In this document: positions 6,442 to 13,722 of the stretch, in pieces
Numbering within the stretch: position 1 is the stretch's first letter
Layout of the letters: every line of letters starts with the position of its first letter
NCBI GenBank assembly: GCA_031259485.1
Contig: JAIRLH010000096.1
Span: forward strand, 1 to 27,444
Direction: 5' to 3'
Source of the DNA: Elusimicrobiota bacterium
GTDB lineage: Bacteria; Elusimicrobiota; Elusimicrobia; Elusimicrobiales; Elusimicrobiaceae
Length of the DNA: 27,444 bases
The notes under the pieces: model-generated
What the model was told of the DNA's origin: nothing
Databases searched by the model: none
Seen by the model: the letters and a program-made list of their open reading frames with translations, nothing else
Position numbers and translations under genes: made by a program

Positions 6442-8241
6442 ATGTGCGGCATAATAGCCTACAGCGGCGGCAGAAACGGCGCCGCTCTCATAATAGATGG
6501 GCTTAAAAAACTTGAATACCGCGGATATGATTCCGCCGGTTTGGCTTACGGCGCGTACGGTAAAATAAATATTTTGAAAGCCGTGGGTAAAGTCAATAAT
6601 CTTGAAGAGTTGGTTTTAAAAAACAAAGTAAATTCCGCCTGCCTCATAGGACACACGCGCTGGGCCACGCACGGCAAACCCTCTAAGGAAAATTCGCACC
6701 CGCACACGGGCCAGCCGGGCGCCGTTGCGCTTGTGCATAACGGCATAATAGAAAATTATCTTGAGCTTAAACAGAAGTTAACCGCCAAAGGACACAAATT
6801 CAAATCGCAAACGGACAGCGAAGTCGCGGCCCATCTGATAGAAGAGAATCTTAAAAGAACTCTTTCCTTTCCCGCCGCTTTTGAAGCCGCTGTAAAGCAG
6901 CTTAAAGGCGCGTACGCTCTGGTTGCCATGTATAATAGAGAGCCGGGCGTTCTTATGGCCGCCAAAAAACAAAGTCCGCTTGTGCTTGGCATAGGCAAAG
7001 GCGAATACTTTTTGGCTTCCGACGTGCCGGCCTTTTTACAGCATACTAAGAGGGCCGTTTTTCTGGAGGACGGGGATATCGCCTGCATAATCCCGCGCGG
7101 CTATAAAATAACCGCCGCGGACGGCGGGCCCGCAAAGCGCAAAATCCATACTATCGCTTGGGATAATACAAGCGCGCAAAAATGCGGCTATAAACACTTC
7201 ATGCTCAAGGAAATTTTTGACCAGCCGCAGGCCGTTGAAGATACCTTGAGAACATTGCCTAATGACATCAAAAAATCTTTCGGTATATCGGCGCGGCGCG
7301 CAAAAGAAATAAAGGGGATTTATCTTGTCGCATGCGGCACGGCTTACCATGCGGCGCTGGCAGCAAAATATTTTTTGGAGCATTTTGCCAAACTGCCCGT
7401 GGAAGCCGACACGGCTTCGGAATTTAAATACCGCGACGTAAATTTCCAGAAAGACTGGCTTTTCTGCGCGGTATCGCAATCGGGCGAGACGGCGGATACT
7501 CTTGCCGCGCTGCTCAATGCTAAAAAGGCGGGGCTGCGCACGCTGGGAGTGTGCAATGTGCTGGGCTCGGCCATTACGCGGGCGAGCGATTTCACTGTTT
7601 ACACGCGCTGCGGGCCGGAAATCAGCGTGGCTTCCACCAAGGCTTTTACCTCTCAACTCACGGTGCTTTACGCGCTGTCGCTGCAGCTTGGTTTTGCCCG
7701 TGGCGCGCTGTCCAAGCCGCAGTTTAACGAGCTTTATAAAGAACTGTTGCGCCTGCCCGCGCTGCTTGCCGCCGCACTCAAGAAGCAGGAACAGGTCAAG
7801 AAAACCGCGCGCGGTATTTTCAGGAAAAAATCTTTTATTTTCCTCGGCCGCAATGCGTGCTTTCCGCTCGCGCTGGAAGGCGCGCTGAAACTCAAGGAAG
7901 TTTCTTATTTACATGCGGAGGGTTTTCCGGCGGGCGAAATTAAACACGGCCCCATAGCAGTGATAGAACGCGGCACGCCTGTATTCGCGCTTGCGCCCAA
8001 AGGATTTCTGGAGGGGAAAATACTTTCTTCCTGTCAGGAAGTCTCCGCGCGCGGCGCAATGCTTATACTGCTCACAAACGACGCGGCGCAAAACGGTCTT
8101 TTGCTGCCGCGCGTAAGCGAATATCTTTTCCCCGTCATAGCGGCCGTGCCGCTGCAACTATTTGCCTACTATATAGCGGCTTTCAACGGGTGCGATATTG
8201 ACCGCCCCCGCAACCTTGCCAAGAGCGTCACGGTGGAATGA
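6442..8241 (+). CDS. glmS: Glutamine--fructose-6-phosphate aminotransferase (isomerizing)
   Basis: Makes glucosamine-6-phosphate from fructose-6-phosphate and glutamine, the first step of the hexosamine route that GlmM continues. The 599-residue protein starts MCGI, with Cys2 as the glutaminase nucleophile, followed by RWATHGKPSKENSHPH, HNGIIENY and TDSEVAAHLIE of the Ntn domain (about 1-220). Two SIS sugar-isomerase domains follow: SQSGET at 345-350, SVASTKAF near 395-402, Glu486 in KLKEVSYLHAE and Lys594 in the final LAKSVTVE. The gap from pdxJ is only 33 nt, too short for a glmS ribozyme. Its stop overlaps the acpS start (ATGA), so the two are probably co-translated. Confidence 0.98.
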   Translation: MCGIIAYSGGRNGAALIIDGLKKLEYRGYDSAGLAYGAYGKINILKAVGKVNNLEELVLKNKVNSACLIGHTRWATHGKPSKENSHPHTGQPGAVALVHNGIIENYLELKQKLTAKGHKFKSQTDSEVAAHLIEENLKRTLSFPAAFEAAVKQLKGAYALVAMYNREPGVLMAAKKQSPLVLGIGKGEYFLASDVPAFLQHTKRAVFLEDGDIACIIPRGYKITAADGGPAKRKIHTIAWDNTSAQKCGYKHFMLKEIFDQPQAVEDTLRTLPNDIKKSFGISARRAKEIKGIYLVACGTAYHAALAAKYFLEHFAKLPVEADTASEFKYRDVNFQKDWLFCAVSQSGETADTLAALLNAKKAGLRTLGVCNVLGSAITRASDFTVYTRCGPEISVASTKAFTSQLTVLYALSLQLGFARGALSKPQFNELYKELLRLPALLAAALKKQEQVKKTARGIFRKKSFIFLGRNACFPLALEGALKLKEVSYLHAEGFPAGEIKHGPIAVIERGTPVFALAPKGFLEGKILSSCQEVSARGAMLILLTNDAAQNGLLLPRVSEYLFPVIAAVPLQLFAYYIAAFNGCDIDRPRNLAKSVTVE

Positions 8242-8609
8242 TGCAAATCATAAACATAGGCATTGATATAGAGGAAGTGGCCCGAATAGCGCGCCTCAAG
8301 AAAGCCGCGCTTGCCCGCGTGTTTACAGAGACCGAACTTGCCTACAGCCTGCCCAAAAAAAACGCCGCTCAGCACTTGGCGGCGCGCTTTGCGGCAAAGG
8401 AAGCAATTTTTAAAGCATTGCCTTTTGACGGCGTCGCTCTCAAAAAAATAGAGATTGTAAAGGATAAAACCGGCAAACCGCTGGCCATACTGCACGATGC
8501 GCGGGCAAAGGACATAGGGCTCAAAATATCGCTTTCCCATACACGGAAATACGCTGCGGCTTTTGCGGTTTCGTACAGAATTTGCCGTTTAAAAAAATGC
8601 AAAAAATAA
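8238..8609 (+). CDS. acpS: Holo-[acyl-carrier-protein] synthase
   Basis: Transfers 4'-phosphopantetheine from CoA to the serine of acyl carrier protein, activating fatty acid synthesis. The 123-residue length fits the small trimeric AcpS type. Magnesium ligands are Asp10 in IGIDIEEVARI and Glu55 in AARFAAKEAIFKAL; FTETELAY is the usual linking motif and the C-terminus has LSHTRKYAAAFAV. Two consecutive ATGs (8238 and 8241) could start it; 8238 gives the classic ATGA overlap with glmS. The 3' end overlaps nnrD by 13 nt. Confidence 0.95.
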   Translation: MMQIINIGIDIEEVARIARLKKAALARVFTETELAYSLPKKNAAQHLAARFAAKEAIFKALPFDGVALKKIEIVKDKTGKPLAILHDARAKDIGLKISLSHTRKYAAAFAVSYRICRLKKCKK

Positions 8610-9463
8610 ATAAGGCTTTCGTCAAAAAACATTTCCCCGCGCGGCCGGCGGATTCCTATAAAAATCTCAACGGGCGCGTGCTTATTGTGGCCGGCTCGGC
8701 CGATATGCCGGGCGCGGCCGTGTTATGCGCGCGCGCGTGCTTTGCGGCGGGCGCTGGGCTCGTTACGCTTGCCGCGCCGCACGCCGTATATAATGCGGCG
8801 GTTAATGCCGTTCCTCAGGCAATTATTTTGAAAATGCCGCAAAGTGCGCGCGCAGCTATGGCAAAAATAATTGCCCGCAATAAAAGTGTTCCGCATGATT
8901 TGATGCTTATAGGCCCGGGTTTGGATGAGAGCTGGGCAGTCATGACTTCGTACCTGCTTGACAAAACCAAATTGCCGGCGGTCATAGATGCCTCTTCTTT
9001 AAACGCGCTTGCCGCGGCCGGCGCTGATAAGCTGGCAAAAGATATTCCTCATATTCTAACGCCGCATAAGGGTGAAATGCGTCGTTTGCTTGGCGGGCCC
9101 GCAAATGCGGCAAGCGCAGCCGAACTGGCCCAAACAACCGGCGCGGTTTGCCTGCTCAAAGGCCCGGGCACTATAGTCAGCGGCGCAGGCATAACTATGC
9201 GGAATACTACGGGCAACAGCGGGCTTGCCAAAGCCGGCAGCGGTGATATTTTGTCCGGCATTATCGCCGGAGTTTGGGGTCAGCTTATTCATGTTGAAGA
9301 CAGCCGCCGGTTGCAGCAAAAAGCCTTTGACGCCGCCGCCGCCGGCGTCTGGTTGCACGGCGTTGCGGCGGACGCGGCAGTCAAAAAAATAAGCAAAAAT
9401 TCGCTTGCGGCGGAAGATATTCTGGCCGCCCTGCCTTCGGCAATGAGGCAAATAACCGGATAA
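8597..9463 (+). CDS. nnrD: ADP/ATP-dependent (S)-NAD(P)H-hydrate dehydratase
   Basis: Repairs hydrated NADH and NADPH by dehydrating the S epimer at the cost of a nucleotide. The 288-residue protein has the YjeF C-terminal ribokinase-like fold: GRVLIVAGSADMPGAAVL near the start, GPGLDESW, HKGEMRRLLG, LLKGPGTIVSG, and NSGLAKAGSGDILSGIIAG with the catalytic Asp217. It lacks the N-terminal epimerase (NnrE) domain found in fused YjeF proteins, so the epimerase must be elsewhere. I chose ATG 8597; the earlier TTG 8582 has no better signal. No Shine-Dalgarno sequence is visible, and coupling to acpS, which it overlaps, is likely. Confidence 0.93.
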   Translation: MQKINKAFVKKHFPARPADSYKNLNGRVLIVAGSADMPGAAVLCARACFAAGAGLVTLAAPHAVYNAAVNAVPQAIILKMPQSARAAMAKIIARNKSVPHDLMLIGPGLDESWAVMTSYLLDKTKLPAVIDASSLNALAAAGADKLAKDIPHILTPHKGEMRRLLGGPANAASAAELAQTTGAVCLLKGPGTIVSGAGITMRNTTGNSGLAKAGSGDILSGIIAGVWGQLIHVEDSRRLQQKAFDAAAAGVWLHGVAADAAVKKISKNSLAAEDILAALPSAMRQITG

Positions 9464-9474
9464 AATTATAAAAT

Positions 9475-10365
9475 ATGACTATGCTAATATTCCTCGTATT
9501 TTTAATCGTGCTTTTGGGTGCTCTGGTTTTAGTTTATATCGCCTATAAAGAAAGCGGGCGCATAATAAACCGCTGCGGCGGGCGCAAGCCGCTTGCCGCG
9601 TACCCAGACCAGTTTAAAGTCCCTTTTGAAAACGTGATTTTTAAAAATTCCGACGCAATAACGCTGAAAGGCTGGTTCATACCCGCGCCGGAGGAAAGCA
9701 AAAAAACCATAATCCTTATGCACGGGTGGAATATGAACAAAGGCAGCATAATGCCGGCCACGTTATTTCTGCGCGAGAGCGGCTACAATTTATTTTATTT
9801 TGACTTCCGCTCCTGCGGAGAAAGCGGTGACGGCAAAACCTCAGTCGGGTATCTTGAAACGCGGGACGCAGAAGCCGCGGTTGAAACTCTGCTCAAAACG
9901 CGGCCCGAGCGATCGCATGAAATCGGCCTTTACGGTATTTCTATGGGCGCGGCGGTCGCGGTTTACACGGCGGCGCATACTCCGCAGGTGCGCGCCGTAG
10001 TGGCCGAGGCCTGTTATTATTCTTACGAAAAGGTCGTCGCAAGATGGGCGAAAGAACATAAATCCGCGCCGTACTTCCCGCTTGTGGCTTTAACTTTGTT
10101 CTTCGTGCGAAAACGTTTGGGCATGGATCCGGAGACTTTCAGCCCGCGCCATAATATTAAAAAACTGTGCGGTAAAGCTGTGTTTTTAATCAACGGGGCG
10201 GATGATGCCTTAGCGCCGCGCCACGACGCGCGCAAACTCTTCGCCGCCGCCGCCGAACCTAAGCAATTATGGATTGTGGCCAATGCCGCGCACACGGAAG
10301 CGGCCGAAGTCGCCGGCCGCCAGTACGAAAACAAAATCGGGCAGTTTTATACGAAATACGTATAA
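9475..10365 (+). CDS. Membrane-anchored alpha/beta hydrolase
   Basis: The 296-residue protein opens with a hydrophobic helix (about residues 2-22, MLIFLVFLIVLLGALVLVYIAY) that would anchor it in the inner membrane. A serine hydrolase domain of the S9/BAAT-like or bem46-like kind follows: LKGWFIPAPE, the oxyanion region ILMHGWNMNKGS, FDFRSCGESGD, nucleophile elbow GISMG with Ser156, an acid at Asp243 or Asp244 (NGADDALAP) and His273 (NAAHTEA). Such enzymes are often esterases or acyl-transfer enzymes; the substrate is not predictable here. It starts 11 nt after nnrD with a poor ribosome binding site; a second ATG (9481) is possible. Confidence 0.88.
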   Translation: MTMLIFLVFLIVLLGALVLVYIAYKESGRIINRCGGRKPLAAYPDQFKVPFENVIFKNSDAITLKGWFIPAPEESKKTIILMHGWNMNKGSIMPATLFLRESGYNLFYFDFRSCGESGDGKTSVGYLETRDAEAAVETLLKTRPERSHEIGLYGISMGAAVAVYTAAHTPQVRAVVAEACYYSYEKVVARWAKEHKSAPYFPLVALTLFFVRKRLGMDPETFSPRHNIKKLCGKAVFLINGADDALAPRHDARKLFAAAAEPKQLWIVANAAHTEAAEVAGRQYENKIGQFYTKYV

Positions 10366-10425
10366 TTTTATACCGACGGTCCCGATGCCGACGTATTATA
10401 TTAATAAAACAAAAAAGGAGTTATT

Positions 10426-11097
10426 ATGAGGCAAAGCAAACACATTTTCCCTTTAGCAGTATTGGCGCTGGCGTTGCTGGCGGGATGCGCTACCCCCTCA
10501 ACACCTGATGCCAAAACGCTGGGAGTAACTTCCGCGCATTATAATAAAGATTTTGCCAAAACAACGCGCGGGCTTGTAATATTCGGAGCGACGAATGAAA
10601 TTAATGAACTCGGCAATATGTGGTTTAACGCGGAACTGTATGACAGCAATAAAAAACGTTATTGCGTAGCGAGTATTCCTAACCCGCATACGCCGGCAGC
10701 CCTAATGCTGCCGGAAGGCGAATATTATTTTGACGACATGAAAATTTCAAGCGGTAATTCATATATGAACTTCGGCAAACGCTTTCGTGTCGCTTTTAAA
10801 GTTAATAAAGGCGAAGCCGTTTATATAGGGCATTTTTATTTGACGGGGGAAAGAAACAAAAAAACAGGTAAAACAAAAATTGCGCGTTTTTTAGAAGCAA
10901 CCCCGAACGTCTTCCAAATCAACGGGAAAGTTATAGACGACTCGCAGATTATACGGAAAACGCTTGAAAAAATCGGCCAAGAAACAGGCAGCCATATAAC
11001 GACTAGATTAGCGACTCTGGTGGACACAAAACCCTACATAATGCCCAAAAGCATTGAAGAAGCCGCCGCGCAGGCAAAAGAACGGGAGGAGAAATAA
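10426..11097 (+). CDS. Putative lipoprotein, family not recognised
   Basis: The 223-residue protein has a signal peptide with lipobox LAGC, the lipidated cysteine being Cys21, followed by Ala-Thr-Pro, which would permit outer-membrane sorting if a Lol-like system exists. The body has beta-strand patterns (RGLVIFGATNEINELGNMWFNAELYD; EGEYYFDDMKISS; GEAVYIGHFYLTG) reminiscent of small surface carbohydrate or DUF-type lipoproteins, and ends in a charged helix rich in Glu, Ala and Lys. AAGGAG lies 5 nt from the ATG. A 60-nt gap separates it from the hydrolase; a lone TATTAT (10394-10399) might be a -10 box. It directly abuts the next lipoprotein gene. Confidence 0.75.
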   Translation: MRQSKHIFPLAVLALALLAGCATPSTPDAKTLGVTSAHYNKDFAKTTRGLVIFGATNEINELGNMWFNAELYDSNKKRYCVASIPNPHTPAALMLPEGEYYFDDMKISSGNSYMNFGKRFRVAFKVNKGEAVYIGHFYLTGERNKKTGKTKIARFLEATPNVFQINGKVIDDSQIIRKTLEKIGQETGSHITTRLATLVDTKPYIMPKSIEEAAAQAKEREEK

Positions 11098-11490
11098 ATG
11101 AAAAATATTAAATATGTTTTCACTTTGCTGATTTGTCTGTCGTTTACAGCCTGTGCCGCATCAAGAGGCAGCAGTTATCTTTCAAGCGCGGCAAAAGCGC
11201 AGAAACAAATAGCCGCGCGTAATTTGGGCCGGCAAGCTACCAAAGACGCGGTTGAAAGTTATTGGGGCGCGCCCGCATTTGCGTCCCAAACCCCGCAGGG
11301 TACCCGCGCAGAATACGAATATGTTAAGGTGTCGGAAAGCCCGCTGAAAGTAATCCCCATATTGGGTTTTGCTTTTAGCGACAACTACAGCTATAAACGC
11401 AACTTATTAGTATATGACTATGATACAAGCGATAATGTTATAGACTACGCCATAATAAGCGATGGTGGCGCTTATCCTCCTAAAATATAA
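11098..11490 (+). CDS. Small lipoprotein, possibly BamE/SmpA-like
   Basis: The 130-residue protein has signal helix MKNIKYVFTLLICLSFTAC, with Cys19 as likely lipid site; Phe at -3 makes the lipobox imperfect. The segment KDAVESYWGAPAFASQTPQGTRAEYEY resembles the turn-and-strand pattern of SmpA/OmlA/BamE domains (helix, WG-P, then a strand with Y-Y), continuing as NLLVYDYDTSDNVIDYAIIS. If so it could be an outer-membrane assembly accessory, but the match is loose. The ATG follows the TAA of the preceding gene with no gap, and GGAGGAG is just upstream, so the two lipoproteins form a translationally linked pair. Confidence 0.65.
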   Translation: MKNIKYVFTLLICLSFTACAASRGSSYLSSAAKAQKQIAARNLGRQATKDAVESYWGAPAFASQTPQGTRAEYEYVKVSESPLKVIPILGFAFSDNYSYKRNLLVYDYDTSDNVIDYAIISDGGAYPPKI

Positions 11491-11509
11491 TCAAGTTCGG
11501 AATTTTAGC

Positions 11510-11533
11510 AAAATCCTTTTATTAAAGGTTTTT
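11510..11533. terminator. Bidirectional terminator between convergent genes
   Basis: CCTTT 11515-11519 pairs with AAAGG 11524-11528, extended by AAAA 11510-11513 with TTTT 11530-11533 across one T-T mismatch. A/T tracts on both sides fit termination of the lipoprotein operon on the plus strand and the short pilin on the minus strand. Confidence 0.55.
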
Positions 11534-11547
11534 AAAGCGTATATCTG

Positions 11548-11784
11548 TTATAACCGCCTCTCCAAGCTGTTAATGTCGCTTGCAGCGGCGACATATATGC
11601 CGGTGCGCAGATAAAACAAATTATCGGCGTTTTCCAAACTCTTAGTCATAATAATCGTGTTTGCAACTCTGCTTCTTAGAACCGCTTTTTTATGCTGCGC
11701 TATTGCGACGGCGGCCAATATTCCAATGATGAGAACCGCTGCCAGGACTTCAATTAAAGTAAAGGCCTTTTTATTGGGGGACAT
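11548..11784 (-). CDS. Short pilin-like protein, probably truncated
   Basis: The 78-residue protein starts MSPNKKA then FTLIEVLAAVLIIGILAAVAIAQ, a prepilin signal and helix, and ends ...GIYVAAASDINSLERRL. Relatives such as the 160-residue protein at 410-892 continue with a globular domain that is missing here, and no frame resuming the pilin was seen after the TAA. The residue before the cleavage site is Ala7 instead of the usual Gly, which may slow or change processing. GAGG lies 8 nt from the ATG, and a good promoter with a dyad is present, so it may still be expressed as a minor pseudopilin. A decaying pilin gene is equally possible. Confidence 0.65.
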   Translation of the reverse strand: MSPNKKAFTLIEVLAAVLIIGILAAVAIAQHKKAVLRSRVANTIIMTKSLENADNLFYLRTGIYVAAASDINSLERRL

Positions 11785-11801
11785 TTGTTTAACCTCGCAA
11801 G

Positions 11802-11834
11802 CTTTAGTATAAACCGCTATTTTTTATACTAAAG
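11802..11834. promoter_or_regulatory. 12-bp dyad over the short-pilin promoter
   Basis: CTTTAGTATAAA 11802-11813 and TTTATACTAAAG 11823-11834 form a perfect inverted repeat with a 9-bp spacer. The right half contains the -10 box of the minus-strand promoter and the left half lies in the leader. It resembles an operator for a dimeric repressor; an AT-rich RNA hairpin in the leader is the alternative. Confidence 0.5.
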
Positions 11835-11851
11835 TATTAGCATTTTTGCAA
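11823..11851 (-). promoter_or_regulatory. Sigma70-like promoter of the short pilin gene
   Basis: Read on the minus strand, TTGCAA (11851-11846) and TATAAA (11828-11823) are 17 nt apart. Transcription would begin near 11816, about 32 nt before the ATG at 11784. Confidence 0.6.
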
Positions 11852-11902
11852 TGACGATAATAGCCGCAAAAATAAAATGCTTTCTAATTGCGGCAAAGAC
11901 AG

Positions 11903-11931
11903 GTGCAATGGTAGAAAAAATACTATATAAT
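11903..11931 (+). promoter_or_regulatory. Promoter of gcvTH
   Basis: A perfect TATAAT at 11926-11931 has a weak -35 (GTGCAA, 11903-11908) 17 nt upstream. The leader would be about 30 nt, too short for a glycine riboswitch. It diverges from the short-pilin promoter. Confidence 0.5.
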
Positions 11932-11950
11932 CTAAATATATATTGTTTAA

Positions 11951-11954
11951 GGAG
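11951..11954 (+). promoter_or_regulatory. Ribosome binding site that decides the gcvT start
   Basis: AAGGAG ends 12 nt before ATG 11967. An in-frame TTG at 11943 precedes this site and so is unlikely as the start. The bases just before the ATG are CAACCCT, as in glmS. Confidence 0.5.
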
Positions 11955-11966
11955 TTTCCCAACCCT

Positions 11967-13046
11967 ATGGAACACACAATAAGAAAGACCGCGCTTTACG
12001 ACGCCTGCGTAAAATCTGGCGGCAAGATGGTTGATTTCCACGGCTGGCTGCTGCCCATGCAGTTTGAAGGCATCATAGCCGAGCATAAAGCCGTAAGGGA
12101 AAACGCCGGCATGTTTGACGTCTCCCACATGGGCCAGATTTTTTTTGAAGGCGCAGACGCTCATAAACTGCTTCAGACCGTAGCCACCAATAATTTCAAA
12201 AACACGACCGGCGCGGGCGCGTATTCGCACGCGCTTAACGAAAGGGGCGGCGTGGTGGACGATATTATCGCCTTCTGTATGACGCCGCAGAAGTTTTTGG
12301 TCGTAGTAAATTCGGCCGCGAAAGATAAGGATTACGCGTGGTTTGCAAAAATCGCCGAAGAGGGCAAATTTAACGCGAAGGTAGTTGACGCTTCCGATAA
12401 TTACGCTATGCTTGCGTTGCAGGGCCCCAAAGCGCTGGATATCCTGACAAAACTTGACGCGGATATAAAAAATCTGCCGCGCTTTAACATAAAAGAAGCC
12501 AAAATATTAGGCGGCGACGTGATAATCACCCGCACCGGCTACACCGGCGAGGACGGCTGCGAAATCATGGGCCCCGCCGACGTGATGAATAAACTTTTTG
12601 ACTGGGCCCTGCAAAACGGCTTTAAACCCTGCGGACTGGGCTCGCGCGATATTTTGCGTTTTGAAGCCGGCTATCTTTTGAGCGGCAGCGATATGGACGA
12701 AACCAGAACGCCTTACGAGGCTTCCTTCGGCTGGGTCGTAAAAATGAACAAAGACGTTGATTTTATCGGCAAACCCGCGCTGATCAAACAAAAAGAAGAA
12801 GGCATAAAAGAAAAATGGCAGGGCTTTAAGCTGGACGGCGGCATTGCGCGCGAGGGAGCTTTGATTTACAAAGACGCAAAGCAAATCGGCAAACTGACCA
12901 GCGGCGTGTTTTCGCCTTTGTTTAAGGCTATTTGCGCGGGCTACGCTCCGGCTGACTTGCCCGAAGGCTCCGAAGTTGAAATTGAAATACGCGGCAAAAT
13001 GGTTCCGGCAAAATCGGTCAAAATGCCGTTTTACAAAATCTTATAA
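11967..13046 (+). CDS. gcvT: Aminomethyltransferase, T protein of glycine cleavage
   Basis: Releases ammonia from the aminomethyl-lipoyl arm of GcvH and passes the carbon to tetrahydrofolate. The 359-residue length is typical. Recognisable segments are KMVDFHGWLLPMQF near the N-terminus, MFDVSHMGQI, GAYSHALNERGGVVDDIIAF, TRTGYTGEDGCEI (folate pocket), LRFEAGYLLSGSDMDETRTPYEA and the C-terminal barrel with GKLTSGVFSPLFKAICAGYAP. With ATG 11967 the protein begins MEHTIRKTALYDAC, matching the family start. gcvH follows after 26 nt. gcvPA/gcvPB or gcvP, which often come next, are not in the window. Confidence 0.97.
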   Translation: MEHTIRKTALYDACVKSGGKMVDFHGWLLPMQFEGIIAEHKAVRENAGMFDVSHMGQIFFEGADAHKLLQTVATNNFKNTTGAGAYSHALNERGGVVDDIIAFCMTPQKFLVVVNSAAKDKDYAWFAKIAEEGKFNAKVVDASDNYAMLALQGPKALDILTKLDADIKNLPRFNIKEAKILGGDVIITRTGYTGEDGCEIMGPADVMNKLFDWALQNGFKPCGLGSRDILRFEAGYLLSGSDMDETRTPYEASFGWVVKMNKDVDFIGKPALIKQKEEGIKEKWQGFKLDGGIAREGALIYKDAKQIGKLTSGVFSPLFKAICAGYAPADLPEGSEVEIEIRGKMVPAKSVKMPFYKIL

Positions 13047-13072
13047 ATCTAAAAAAGAAGCGAGGTATCAAA

Positions 13073-13447
13073 ATGTACAATCAGGAAAACTGTAAGTTTG
13101 CAAAAACCCACGAATGGGCCTTTATTGAGGGGGACACTGCCGTCGTGGGCATAAGCGACCACGCCCAGCACGAAATAAGCGATATCGTTTTTGTTGAACT
13201 GCCCAAAGTTGGCGCGAAGGTTGAAGCCGGCAAAAGGGCCGCGGTGATAGAATCAGTAAAATCCGCGTCGGATATTTACGCCCCCGTATCGGGCGAGGTT
13301 ATTGCCGTCAATGACGCTCTTACCGGCGACCCTGCCCTCGTCAACAAAGCTCCGCACGGCGAAGGCTGGATATTTAAAGTCAAAATGTCCAATCCCGCGG
13401 AAGCAAATTCGCTGGCGTCTTTTGCGGATTATAAGGCAAGTTTATAA
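13073..13447 (+). CDS. gcvH: Glycine cleavage system H protein
   Basis: The 124-residue lipoyl carrier shuttles the aminomethyl group between GcvP, GcvT and the lipoamide dehydrogenase. The lipoylation site is Lys63 in VIESVKSASDIYAPVSGEV. The start (KFAKTHEWAFIEGDTAVVGISDHAQHEI) and the end (GEGWIFKVKMSNP) are standard. GAGG lies 7 nt from the ATG. It is the last gene before the palindrome centre; no terminator is obvious in the following 50 nt. Confidence 0.97.
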   Translation: MYNQENCKFAKTHEWAFIEGDTAVVGISDHAQHEISDIVFVELPKVGAKVEAGKRAAVIESVKSASDIYAPVSGEVIAVNDALTGDPALVNKAPHGEGWIFKVKMSNPAEANSLASFADYKASL

Positions 13448-13583
13448 ATAATTTTGGTAAAATAAATTTAGTAGTAAAAAATGGTCGTTAATGTTGTAAT
13501 ACCCGCGAGAGGGTATCTAGGCTGGAGATGTAAACGGATTCCCGATTAAGACTTTTGGGAATGACAAAAATTGTTTAAGCAAC
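13448..13583. repeat. Gene-free stretch with two simple hairpins
   Basis: An AT-rich segment (13448-13498) is followed by hairpin ATACCC 13499-13504 with GGGTAT 13511-13516, and by a REP-like hairpin ATTCCC 13538-13543 with GGGAAT 13557-13562 (13-nt loop) flanked by GG and GAC. No coding frame is credible. The block leads into structured element 2, just as 1-179 leads into element 1. Confidence 0.5.
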
Positions 13584-13722
13584 GTTTTTGGGTGTTCCGC
13601 GCAAGCGGAACCCGCTTTTGAGAAATCAAAAGCTCGAGTTAGACCTAAAAACAGTCCGTTATTAAGCACAAGACGCGGAGGGTAGCTCCCCGAGTGTCTT
13701 GTGCTGAATGTTTGCCGTCCGT
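13584..13722 (+). ncRNA. Structured RNA-like repeat, element 2 (cut by the palindrome centre)
   Basis: Same architecture as element 1. P0 is GTTTTTGGG 13584-13592 with CCTAAAAAC 13644-13652. Hairpin A is GTTCCGC/GCGGAAC 13594-13611 with loop GCAA, and hairpin B GCTTTTGA/TCAAAAGC 13614-13633 with loop GAAA. The 12-nt linker 13653-13664 ends CGTTATTA. P3 is AGCACAAGAC 13665-13674 with GTCTTGTGCT 13696-13705; P3 spans 41 nt, as in element 1. A 4-nt link precedes the left strand of P4 (GTTTGCCGTCC 13710-13720). The centre of the window is at the tip of P4, so the natural 3' part, including any partner for 13634-13643, is missing. Function unknown. Confidence 0.6.

Noticed and set aside
9325..9355. 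Run of GCC triplets forming a possible hairpin inside nnrD
   Set aside because: It encodes alanines in a GC-rich gene and needs no special explanation.
11835..11966. Glycine riboswitch before gcvT
   Set aside because: The predicted leader is about 30 nt and no glycine aptamer core is visible. A GCCGCAA/TTGCGGC inverted repeat (11863-11869, 11888-11894) lies upstream of the promoter and has an 18-nt loop.
1..13722. CRISPR array, tRNA, rRNA, insertion sequence or transposase
   Set aside because: I saw no regularly spaced direct repeats, no cloverleaf, no rRNA segment and no transposase motif.
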